DNA of 8,189 nt from assembly GCA_900545085.1 (NCBI GenBank), contig UQXU01000081.1:1-8189 (forward strand), in the 5' to 3' direction. This DNA is from an uncultured Eubacteriales bacterium (GTDB taxonomy: Bacteria; Bacillota; Clostridia; Christensenellales; Christensenellaceae). Within the stretch, counting starts at the first letter, position 1. Each line of letters begins with the position of its first letter. A model generated the notes under the pieces. That model searched no databases, was not told the origin of the DNA, and worked only from the letters and a program-made list of their open reading frames with translations. A program made the translations under genes and the position numbers. Positions 1-5,335 of this stretch are shown one piece after another.

Positions 1-2
1 AT

Positions 3-119
3 AAAGAGAGTGGGGAAATTTCTTTTTTTGAATTGCCGAATGAGGAGAATTTTTGCATCTTAAAAACTGCAAAAGAAATTGAACTACCAGAAGAATATAG
101 AACTAAAGGCGCTCTGTAA
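3..119 (+). CDS. 3' end of an unrecognised gene, probably phage
   Basis: An open frame runs in from the left edge of the window and stops at TAA 117-119, giving about 38 C-terminal residues that end in LPEEYRTKGAL. The segment is rich in Glu, Lys and Phe and is soluble-looking, with no membrane segment. I do not recognise the family. In phages with this head module the gene before Prp is usually the portal, but this tail does not look like a portal C-terminus to me. The stop codon lies in the loop of a terminator hairpin, which supports this being a real gene end. It is on the same strand as the phage relic that follows. The start is outside the window. Confidence 0.5.
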   Translation, partial: KESGEISFFELPNEENFCILKTAKEIELPEEYRTKGAL

Positions 120-133
120 AGGGGCGCTTTTTT
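105..133 (+). terminator. Rho-independent terminator over the stop of the first gene
   Basis: An arm at 105-113 pairs with 123-131: A-U pairs, a GCGC core and G-U pairs at both ends. A run of six T follows (128-133). The stop codon TAA 117-119 sits in the loop, an economical arrangement often seen in phage and Firmicute genes. Confidence 0.6.
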
Positions 134-173
134 ATGCAAAGAAGATAGAAAAATCAGGGCGAGACACATCATT

Positions 174-413
174 TTGATTGACATAACGAAAAAGGATAGC
201 CTTATAACAATCAAAGGTCATGCAGGATACGCAGAGCCGGGCAAAGACATTGTATGCGCCGCTGTATCGGCACTTACGCAGGCTTTTATAGCGTCGATAG
301 AGGAGCTGACGCAGGACAAAATAAAATATGATATATCGGTGGGGAACGCCGTTATGCGGTACGAGAATCTTTCGGAGCGCGGCCGAGCCACGCAGAATGG
401 CAAGGTCAGATAG
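174..413 (+). pseudogene. Prp-like cysteine protease, 3' end deleted
   Basis: The first 70 residues match the ribosomal-processing cysteine protease (Prp) family. The signature GHAGYAEPGKDIVCAAVSAL (residues 15-34) carries the catalytic His16 and Cys28, 12 residues apart as in known Prp enzymes. Cellular Prp trims ribosomal protein L27; phage-borne copies sit in head modules between portal and minor capsid genes, where a role in head protein processing is plausible. The family is normally about 105-115 residues. Here homology stops at about residue 69 (NLSER); the last 10 residues, ending at TAG 411-413, are minor capsid DNA read out of frame, so the C-terminal helix is missing. The start is TTG 174, with a weak ribosome site (AGGGCGAG, 156-163). 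Most likely inactive. Confidence 0.75.
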
Positions 414-1216
414 TAGACCGGTCCGGGCGCGACAGGCGTTTTTTGACGTTAGACGATATAGGTTATGGTGCGGGAGACGGGTTCAAAGGCTGGAACTGCC
501 GGCATGATTGGGCGCCGTTTATACCCGGCGTATCTGTACCGACGTATACGCAAGAGGAATTGCGAAATATAGACCCGCCGCCGATAGAATATAACGGCAA
601 AACATACACCTACTACGAAGCAACGCAGCGGCAGCGGCAAATAGAAACCGCCATTCGAAAGACTAAGCGAGAGATAATAGCGGCGGATGGGGCGGGGCTC
701 AAAGATGACTTAACGGCTAAGAGCGTACTGCTGCGCAGGCAGAAAGAAGAGTACATTAACTTTAGCTCAGCGGCGGGTCTCAGAGCCAAGACAGAGCGGA
801 CAGGCGTTCTGAACTATGGACGCAGTATTAGTCAAAAAGCTGTTTGGACTGAGAAAAGGTTTACAAAACAGCAGGAACACGCTAAAATATTAGCAGAGAT
901 TAAAGAAAAAACTGGAATTCGTGGTGACCTCCATATACCGGCAAGAAATATTGATATAAGTGCGCTATCTTTTGACAGTGCGCATATAAATAAGGAAAGA
1001 GGGCGTGATATAACACTCGAAGAGGCAAAAGGTTTTATTAAAACTGCAAAAGCCTCAGTAACTGTTTGGGCCGGGAAGTTTGAGAGATATTATTCAGAGA
1101 AAGGTGCAAGCTATGTTGACATAGAACAGCACCGCATAAGAACTGCTTTCAGGTGTGAACAATATAGTGATAGTGTCCGTAAAATCATAAGGGAGTTGGA
1201 TAAACATGAGTATTGA
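371..1216 (+). pseudogene. Phage minor capsid protein (Phage_min_cap2), N-terminus deleted
   Basis: This frame is open from 332, but recognisable homology starts at about 371 with FGARPSHAEWQG and continues through GYGAGDGF and GWNCRHDWAPFIPG, then a basic helical stretch (YEATQRQRQIETAIRK). These are hallmarks of the second half of Phage_min_cap2 head proteins, which sit at the portal or inside the capsid. The roughly 250-300-residue N-terminal part and the start codon are gone, so this is a fragment joined out of frame to Prp; the first internal start (TTG 443) cuts into the conserved block. The last ~100 residues (from about 905) form a separate alpha/beta domain with SFDSAHINKERGRDIT and an IRTAFRCEQ-type strand, resembling the BECR-type nuclease-like domains often fused to phage head proteins; that assignment is tentative. 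Base composition turns more AT-rich near 830, as expected of a swapped tail module. Confidence 0.75.
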
Positions 1217-1378
1217 ATGGGTTTATTGCCCGTTGTTGAAAAGGAACATAGATAATAATGGTGAATGTTTTGATATTGTAACAGTGTGTGAAGGACTTGC
1301 TCCTAAGTGGACTGCCCCGAAAGAAATATAAATTACGCTGAAATATGTTTGAATTGTGAGCATAATAAAAACGGCTAG
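1206..1378 (+). pseudogene. Small Cys-rich phage protein, frameshifted
   Basis: ATG 1206 overlaps the stop of the minor capsid gene and starts a 41-codon frame (MSIEWVYCPLLKRNIDNN...) ending at TAA 1329-1331. Reading on in the frame that begins ATA 1328 gives NYAEICLNCEHNKNG and a stop at TAG 1376-1378. Together the two frames make a ~57-residue protein with Cys at 8, 21 and 28 plus a C-terminal CxxC. That layout (CP near the start, ExC in the middle, CxxCxH at the end) matches small zinc-ribbon-like proteins I associate with this place in clostridial head modules. A single frameshift near 1326-1328 breaks it. No function is known to me. Confidence 0.55.
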
Positions 1379-1451
1379 TCATGGCACGACAATTGTAACG
1401 ATTAACCCAATTACAGGGAAGCTAGTCCAAGCAAATCCGAAAAGTAGGTAG
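1353..1451 (+). other. Unplaced reading-frame remnant between Cys-rich gene and yjcQ
   Basis: A 32-codon open stretch between TGA 1350-1352 and TAG 1449-1451 encodes GTTIVTINPITGKLVQANP near its end, which looks like a beta-strand pair and like real protein. Its first part overlaps the end of the Cys-rich gene in another frame. There is no convincing start or ribosome site. I read the part from about 1379 as the C-terminal scrap of a gene whose body was deleted; the family is not recognised. Confidence 0.3.
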
Positions 1452-1475
1452 ATTAATATAATAAACGAGGTTCGC

Positions 1476-1805
1476 ATGAACAATTTTAGCGTAATATACA
1501 AAATCTTGCAGCATTTAGAGCGGATGCTCGACTATGAAAAGCCGGATATGAGTATGATAACGCCCACGGCCTTAAACATATCAGAAGCTCGATATAATGC
1601 GCTGATGGCAATGCTTGCTAAGAATGATTGTATTGAGGGACTAATTATAAAAAAATATGCTGATGAGGAGATCTACAGAGTAATATCTATAGAAAATGCA
1701 CGCATTACGCTGAAAGGGCTTGAATATCTCTACGAAAACAGCGTTATGCGTAAAATCGCGCATGGATTGACCGGCGCTATAGACGTAATTGAAAAACTTA
1801 AATAA
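1476..1805 (+). CDS. YjcQ-family phage protein
   Basis: A 109-residue soluble protein. The N-terminus (NNFSVIYKILQHLERMLDYEKPD), the middle (ALNISEARYNALMAMLAKNDCIEGL) and the C-terminus (ITLKGLEYLYENSVMRKIA) follow the YjcQ family, a small winged-helix-like protein common in Firmicute prophages. Its molecular role is unknown; the fold suggests DNA binding or regulation. Length is normal and no defect is visible. The start ATG 1476 has a GAGG ribosome site a few bases upstream, within ACGAGGTTCGC. It lies after the minor capsid region and before the scaffold, where related phages also carry it, and is closed by a strong terminator. It is one of two structurally intact genes in the relic. Confidence 0.75.
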   Translation: MNNFSVIYKILQHLERMLDYEKPDMSMITPTALNISEARYNALMAMLAKNDCIEGLIIKKYADEEIYRVISIENARITLKGLEYLYENSVMRKIAHGLTGAIDVIEKLK

Positions 1806-1820
1806 TTAACTTATTCAACT

Positions 1821-1846
1821 AAGGCACTCATAAGAGTGTCTTTTTT
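1821..1846 (+). terminator. Terminator after yjcQ-like gene
   Basis: A 9-bp stem (1821-1829 with 1834-1842, core GGCACTC/GAGTGTC with one G-U) encloses the tetraloop ATAA and runs into six T (1841-1846). It lies 16 nt after the stop of the yjcQ-like gene and separates it from the scaffold leader. Confidence 0.85.
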
Positions 1847-1865
1847 GATACAAAAAATTGGATAA

Positions 1866-1926
1866 CCGCAATCCTAAAAAGGCGGGGCAGCGGGTGACGG
1901 CGACCACCTAAAAAGCCTATTGCCGG
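1866..1926 (+). ncRNA. Structured leader RNA of the GP20 scaffold gene
   Basis: The untranslated stretch before the scaffold gene folds compactly. An outer helix pairs 1866-1872 (CCGCAAT) with 1919-1926 (ATTGCCGG, one bulged C). Inside it AGGC 1880-1883 pairs with GCCT 1915-1918, and GGTG 1893-1896 with CACC 1905-1908. The A-rich direct repeat CCTAAAAAG occurs twice (1873-1881 and 1907-1915), each copy next to a helix strand. The outer helix ends directly at the ribosome site GGAGGAGGG (1925-1933), so folding could control access to it. I recall published motifs named GP20-a and GP20-b that lie upstream of phage GP20 genes; this is a candidate member, judged only by location and fold. Confidence 0.5.
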
Positions 1927-1938
1927 AGGAGGGACAGA

Positions 1939-2487
1939 ATGAAAACAGATTTTCTAAAGGAACTAGGGCTTGAAAAAGACGTGATTGACAAAATCATGGC
2001 AGAAAACGGCAAGGACATTGAGGGGTATAAAGCGCAGGTATCGCAGCTGGAAACGGAAAAAGCGAACCTGACGCAGCAGCTCGGCGACGCGAATACGCAG
2101 ATAGAGGGCTTCAGGAGCCTTGATGTAGAAGGCATTAAGGCTGCCGCTGACGAGTACAAAGCCAAGTTTGAGGCGTCGGAAAAAAAGGCAAAGGCCGATA
2201 TTGAAAAGCTGCAGTTTGAACATGCTCTCACCGGAGCGCTATCAAGCGCAAAAGCAAAAAACGAAAAGGCCGTAGCGGCGCTTTTAGATATTGACGCGCT
2301 AAAGCTCGAGAACGGTACAATAATCGGACTGGAAGAGCAGATAAAGCAGCTAAAGGCTGATAACGATTATCTGTTCGAGAGTGATGCTCCTGCTCCTAAA
2401 ATTATCAGCCCCACAGGAAGCAGCATGCCTCCGGCGGGCGATGATGCAGCAATCCGGGCAATTATGGGTCTTGGAGCAAAAGAATAA
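1939..2487 (+). CDS. Phage scaffold protein, GP20 family
   Basis: A 182-residue, highly charged, mostly helical protein of the phage minor structural protein GP20 family. These proteins act as internal scaffolds on which capsid subunits assemble. Residues 1-27 (KTDFLKELGLEKDVIDKIMAEN) are the conserved start; 28-58 and 70-110 form coiled coil; 111-145 carry the family's helical segment with AVAALLDIDALKLENG; the tail from 150 is Pro/Gly-rich and ends IRAIMGLGAKE, probably the capsid-binding end. Length is normal and the frame is intact. The start ATG 1939 has an excellent ribosome site, GGAGGAGGG. The capsid gene follows 24 nt downstream. Because the capsid gene is broken, the protein has no obvious partner left in this locus. 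Confidence 0.85.
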   Translation: MKTDFLKELGLEKDVIDKIMAENGKDIEGYKAQVSQLETEKANLTQQLGDANTQIEGFRSLDVEGIKAAADEYKAKFEASEKKAKADIEKLQFEHALTGALSSAKAKNEKAVAALLDIDALKLENGTIIGLEEQIKQLKADNDYLFESDAPAPKIISPTGSSMPPAGDDAAIRAIMGLGAKE

Positions 2488-2511
2488 AAGAAACAGAAAG
2501 GGCATAAAAAA

Positions 2512-2952
2512 ATGGCAAATAGTATTACATTGTTTAAAAAGTATATTGCGCTGCTTGACGAAGTATACAAGCAGGCGGCGTTGACGTCCGTGCTGGACGG
2601 CAACTCTGCTTTGATGCAGCAGGGGGCGAATGCGAACGAGATAATAATCCCTAAGCTCACCATGGACGGCCTTGCGGATTATAGCCGCAACGGCGGTTAT
2701 GTAAACGGCTCTGTGACCTTGACTAATGAGACGGTCAAGTTTAACTATGACAGAGGCAGGAAGTTTAGCGTTGACGCTATGGACGACGACGAGACCGCGG
2801 GCATAGCGTTTGGCAGTCTTGCGAGCGAGTTTGGTACGCACCAAGGTGGTGGGTATCGCACGGCAGAAGTCACGAGCGATATGCCTAAAAACGAGCGAAA
2901 GCGGTATCGCAAACTGAAAGAAATGTACGCTTTAACGGACAATATGAGATAG
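2512..2952 (+). pseudogene. Major capsid protein, N-terminal fragment with frameshift
   Basis: Residues 1-107 (TLFKKYIALLDEVYKQ, NEIIIPKLTMDGLADYSRNG, ETVKFNYDRGR, AFGSLASEF) are the N-terminus of the HK97-like capsid protein that follows GP20 scaffolds. Homology in this frame stops at Phe107 (2830-2832). Skipping one G at 2833/2834 restores VRTKVV (2834-2851), the expected continuation, so a one-base insertion or equivalent change is present. From about 2852 no frame looks like capsid: the rest of the roughly 300-residue protein is missing and DNA of other origin follows. In the original frame this reads as a basic tail (MPKNERKRYRKLKEMYALTD) to TAG 2950-2952, perhaps the end of another phage gene. 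The product cannot form a shell. The ribosome site is weak (AAAGGG, about 11 nt before ATG). Confidence 0.8.
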
Positions 2953-2971
2953 GAAGAAAAAGAACGCGACT

Positions 2972-3000
2972 TTGCAGTAAATTTAGCTATGTTGTAATAT
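2972..3000 (+). promoter_or_regulatory. Possible promoter in the prophage tail region
   Basis: TTGCAG (2972-2977), a 17-nt spacer and TAATAT (2995-3000) resemble a SigA promoter. It would start a short transcript of about 90 nt ending at the hairpin 3069-3098. The sequence is AT-rich, so chance matches are likely. The stretch 2953-3068 otherwise holds no start-bearing gene; one open frame (3015 onward) lacks a start. Confidence 0.3.
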
Positions 3001-3068
3001 ATATAATATAGAGTAGTTTTTTTATAGTTGTGCAGTAAGCGGATATTACGAGCTGGAGCGCAAAGAAA

Positions 3069-3098
3069 AAAACGGGAAGGCTTATGCCTTCCTGTTTT
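3069..3098 (+). terminator. Strong terminator at the right end of the phage relic
   Basis: A 13-bp stem (3069-3081 with 3086-3098; GC core GGGAAGGC/GCCTTCCT with one G-U) has the tetraloop TTAT. The lower stem is A against T, so each strand carries a poly-U run when transcribed and it may work in both directions. It marks the boundary between the phage relic and the tRNA-Ala region. Confidence 0.8.
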
Positions 3099-3120
3099 AC
3101 TTGCCGTTGCAGAATACAAT

Positions 3121-3137
3121 AGGATTAAAATAATCCT
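3121..3137 (-). terminator. Small hairpin downstream of tRNA-Ala
   Basis: A perfect 7-bp inverted repeat, AGGATTA/TAATCCT, has a 3-nt loop and lies 37 nt past the 3' end of tRNA-Ala. It has only a poor U-tract in that direction, so it could be a weak terminator or processing signal, or an arm of an old attachment site. Confidence 0.35.
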
Positions 3138-3173
3138 CTTGGACGATTAACCGAGTTTGTACAACGGTACTCT

Positions 3174-3249
3174 TGGTGGAGCATACCGGGTTCGAACCGG
3201 TGACCTTCGCATTGCGAACGCGACGCGCTACCAGCTGTGCCAATGCCCC
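3174..3249 (-). tRNA. tRNA-Ala, anticodon CGC
   Basis: The reverse complement folds as a tRNA. The acceptor stem GGGGCAT/ATGCTCC contains the G3-U70 pair that identifies alanine tRNAs. The anticodon arm TCGCG-TTCGCAA-TGCGA gives anticodon CGC, reading GCG. The T arm is ACCGG-TTCGAAC-CCGGT, the discriminator is A and the CCA end is encoded. The D arm has one A-C mismatch. The 3' end faces the phage relic, which ends about 75 nt away, so this gene is a candidate phage attachment site. Confidence 0.95.
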
Positions 3250-3265
3250 GAGTTGCATCAAAGTT

Positions 3266-3294
3266 ATTATACTCTGATTGTAAGTAAATTTCAA
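3266..3294 (-). promoter_or_regulatory. Promoter of tRNA-Ala
   Basis: On the minus strand TTGAAA (3289-3294), a 17-nt spacer and a perfect TATAAT (3266-3271) lie just upstream of the tRNA, with 16 nt from the -10 to the mature 5' end. This is a near-consensus housekeeping promoter. Confidence 0.85.
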
Positions 3295-3320
3295 GAGTTA
3301 TGTGAAATAAAAAGCAGACT

Positions 3321-3752
3321 TTATCTACGAATTTTAAGCGCCAGCTTTGTAATTAACGGAAGGATAATTTCTTTGTTTTTTACAACACAAAAAATACCTA
3401 TGCCAGCGCAAGACTCTGCGAAGATTGTTGCTGCCAATGAGATTAGACCAAAAGTCATTAATGTAGAATTTGAAACAGACAGGAGGGAAAAACAGTAATT
3501 TGCATAGAACTCGCCGTTTGTCATCCCGCCGGGAAGTAAAACAAGAAAAACTACATTAAGTACAGATAGTATAAGAAAAATCACAAGTGATTGTCTTACA
3601 TGTTCAGATATTCGTCCGTATTCTCCAAAACTTAAAAACAATATAAGCGGAATAATCCATCCGAAAAAACAAGTAATGGGTAAAAGGCTAAAAAGCATAG
3701 GTAAGATGTAGACAAAAAGGTCTAGGTATTTTGATCTTGTAGCCTGCTTCAT
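3321..3752 (-). CDS. Small membrane protein, DUF4870/Tic20-like
   Basis: A 143-residue integral membrane protein. Hydrophobic segments lie at about residues 11-41 (long, with a mid-segment Gly-Trp and Pro, likely a hairpin), 55-74 and 97-124. Between the first and second is a polar loop, FGEYGRISEHVRQSL, reminiscent of the His-x-(x)-(Q/E)-(A/S)-Leu loop of DUF4870 proteins; overall length and topology also fit that family, whose function is unknown. The assignment is moderate and rests on pattern only. The start ATG (3750-3752) has a perfect AGGAGG ribosome site 7 nt upstream and its own promoter in front. It is not phage-like; it lies between tRNA-Ala and the RadC pair on the same strand, and no clear terminator separates it from the tRNA. 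Confidence 0.6.
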   Translation of the reverse strand: MKQATRSKYLDLFVYILPMLFSLLPITCFFGWIIPLILFLSFGEYGRISEHVRQSLVIFLILSVLNVVFLVLLPGGMTNGEFYANYCFSLLSVSNSTLMTFGLISLAATIFAESCAGIGIFCVVKNKEIILPLITKLALKIRR

Positions 3753-3804
3753 ATTAAGCCTCCTGACAAAATTCAGTCAGCTGATTATTTTTAGCTGCAA
3801 ATTT

Positions 3805-3833
3805 ATTCTAACATTTTTATTGAGAGCTGTCTA
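3805..3833 (-). promoter_or_regulatory. Promoter of the membrane protein gene, flanked by an inverted repeat
   Basis: On the minus strand TAGACA (3828-3833), a 17-nt spacer and TAGAAT (3805-3810) form a good SigA-type promoter ending about 50 nt before the start codon. A 9-bp inverted repeat, TATTCTAAC (3804-3812) and GTTAGAATA (3837-3845), overlaps the -10 on one side and lies just upstream of the -35 on the other, which could be an operator. The promoter starts only about 23 nt after the stop of the second RadC-like gene. Confidence 0.6.
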
Positions 3834-3856
3834 TACGTTAGAATATTAATTACAGC

Positions 3857-4585
3857 TTAATCTTTTTCTTTCCCATCTGAAAGAATATGCTGAGCCGCTA
3901 CAATTATTGGTTTATGAGGAATTATGCCGTTTCTGCCTGTTATACTGCCATCTTCTCTAATTTCTTCGTACATATGGAGCTTTATATTAGATTCGTTTAG
4001 TATTTCATAAAGATCGCGCTCGAAGCCTGCGCGAGAATGGCGCGCGTATAGGTGTTCCTTACTGTCGGATTTGCGAAGCAGCATCAGGCCGTGAGCGCCA
4101 CAGCTCAAAGCATGCGCTACTAAATTGCTTAAAAACCTTTGATGTACATATATGCTCATTTTTGCTTCCCAAATATTTATAACGTTGAGCATTGAATTTA
4201 CAAATATGGCAAAAGCATTGTTTTCATCGTCGAAATCGAAATAAGTTGTAGCAAAATCTATTACATCCTCTTTCACAAGCAAGATGTCGCATGTATCTGC
4301 ATGTGGATGCAGCGCGTATTCGATTAGGTCAGTTAACTTTGTTAGATATCCGGCCGTGCTGGAACCGATGCCTTTAACATTGCATAGCTGGTCAAAAGAC
4401 AGTTTAAATACTCCGTTTAAATCACCGCCGCATTGCAAGAGAGCGTGAGCGGCTTCGTTAGTGTTTGTACGGGGAAGACTAGAGTAAAGCAAAATTTCTA
4501 AGTGTTCATGAGGAGCAAAGCTGCGAGATGCTCCGGAAAACACCTTTTCTCTCATTCGTGCTCTGTGATTATCGTGGATTCCCAT
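3857..4585 (-). CDS. RadC-like protein without JAMM metal ligands
   Basis: A 242-residue protein. Its N-terminus follows RadC: HDNHRARMREK (4-14), a helix HEHLEILLYSSLPRTNTNEAAHALL (26-50), and a helix-hairpin-helix LCNVKGIGSSTAGYLTKL (67-84). Residues 110-200 fit the RadC MPN/JAB fold by position (AIFVNSMLNVINIWEAKMS, then LSNLVAHALSCGAHGLMLL), but where RadC has HNHP it reads RKSD (171-174) and the later S-x-x-D is absent, so it cannot bind the metal in the usual way. It starts 2 nt after the stop of the intact RadC gene, with its ribosome site (GGAGATAAG) inside that gene's end, so translation is probably coupled. I infer a non-catalytic partner or DNA-binding subunit. RadC's own cellular role is unsettled. 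The frame is long and clean, arguing against a pseudogene. Confidence 0.75.
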   Translation of the reverse strand: MGIHDNHRARMREKVFSGASRSFAPHEHLEILLYSSLPRTNTNEAAHALLQCGGDLNGVFKLSFDQLCNVKGIGSSTAGYLTKLTDLIEYALHPHADTCDILLVKEDVIDFATTYFDFDDENNAFAIFVNSMLNVINIWEAKMSIYVHQRFLSNLVAHALSCGAHGLMLLRKSDSKEHLYARHSRAGFERDLYEILNESNIKLHMYEEIREDGSITGRNGIIPHKPIIVAAQHILSDGKEKD

Positions 4586-4587
4586 AG

Positions 4588-5256
4588 TTATCTTATCTCC
4601 AATTGATCGAGATCGGTTTTGCGACCATCTAAAATACTGTATACGCCATCTTCGCCTATTATGATATGATCTTCCAAAACGACGTCTATTTTATAAAGTA
4701 TATCGTCCATTTGGGTCGTGGACAGATTGTCTTCTCTGGATGGATAGCAACTGCCGCCGGGATGATTATGCGCGAGCAAGACAGATTTTGCCTTGTTTTT
4801 CTGAGCGAAGCGAATTATTTCACGAGGATACGTTGTAACTGTATCTATAGTTCCTTGAAATAACATCTCTGATGCTATTATGCTTTTATTAGAACGAAGT
4901 GCTACAGCGACTAAGCATTCTCTGTCAGGAGATGCGTTGAAGTATTTTCGTGTAAATCTCACTGCCGATGGTATGTCCTTTATAACAGTTTCATTGTTGT
5001 TTTTCTGGTCGATTAAATTGACAACTACGCCAAGTTCTACTAAAAAACAAGCGAGTTGGTCAGTTACATTTGGAATTGCCTTGAGTTCTTCCGGAGCCGC
5101 GTGCAGTATTCTGTGCAATGTTCCGAATCTTGCGAAAAGAGAAGAAATAACACTGTCTAAGTGCTCAGATCTTTTGCCTTTATAAAAGTATTCGAGCACA
5201 GGACGAAGTTTCTCTGCTTCCAGCTCCTGAATTTTTATTCTCGATAAAGATGTCAA
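4588..5256 (-). CDS. radC: RadC-family JAB/MPN protein with intact JAMM motif
   Basis: A 222-residue RadC-family protein of normal length. The C-terminal JAB domain (about 95-215) has the complete JAMM metal site: E130 in ASEMLFQG, H163 and H165 in LLAHNHPGG, S173 and D176 in PSRED, followed by the family's VVLEDHIIIGEDG. The N-terminal ~80 residues keep helices and an HhH-like stretch (LHAAPEELKAIPNVTDQLACFL), but the usual GHRxR start and the GIG hairpin are eroded. RadC was once called a DNA repair protein, but its biochemical activity is not established; the JAMM site predicts metal-dependent hydrolysis. The start is TTG (5254-5256), supported by AAGGCGGA about 8 nt upstream. The ligand-free paralog follows after 2 nt, and its features suggest the two products act together. 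Confidence 0.85.
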   Translation of the reverse strand: MTSLSRIKIQELEAEKLRPVLEYFYKGKRSEHLDSVISSLFARFGTLHRILHAAPEELKAIPNVTDQLACFLVELGVVVNLIDQKNNNETVIKDIPSAVRFTRKYFNASPDRECLVAVALRSNKSIIASEMLFQGTIDTVTTYPREIIRFAQKNKAKSVLLAHNHPGGSCYPSREDNLSTTQMDDILYKIDVVLEDHIIIGEDGVYSILDGRKTDLDQLEIR

Positions 5257-5306
5257 TATTAGTTCCGCCTTCCTAAATGGACTAAAGGGTTACAAACTAT
5301 ATTAAT

Positions 5307-5335
5307 AAAGTACCATAAACCGTATATGACTGCAA
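5307..5335 (-). promoter_or_regulatory. Possible promoter of the RadC pair
   Basis: On the minus strand TTGCAG (5330-5335), 17 nt and TACTTT (5307-5312) sit about 50 nt upstream of the TTG start. The -10 is weak, and an overlapping TAATAT a few bases further is an alternative. The rest of 5336-5508 has no gene; it holds a short palindrome, TTGAC-GTATA-GTCAA (5430-5444), and otherwise AT-rich sequence. Confidence 0.35.

Noticed and set aside
1917..2844. Several minus-strand frames opposite the scaffold and capsid genes
   Set aside because: Low-complexity shadows of the coiled-coil and capsid coding sequence; no starts with ribosome sites.
3015..3129. Open frame with SGYYELERKEKNGKAYAFLF as a phage gene end
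   Set aside because: It has no start, begins right after a stop, and its middle is the terminator hairpin; similarity to any known protein is not evident.
3097..3294. Minus-strand open frame containing ALAQLVARRVRNAKVTGSNPV
   Set aside because: This is the familiar false translation of a tRNA gene (tRNA-Ala at 3174-3249).
3157..3498. Plus-strand open frame of 113 codons
   Set aside because: It starts in tRNA-Ala and runs antisense through the membrane protein gene; no ribosome site or family resemblance.
4666..5185. Two plus-strand frames opposite the first RadC gene
   Set aside because: They lie antisense to a well supported gene with intact JAMM motif and show no features of their own.
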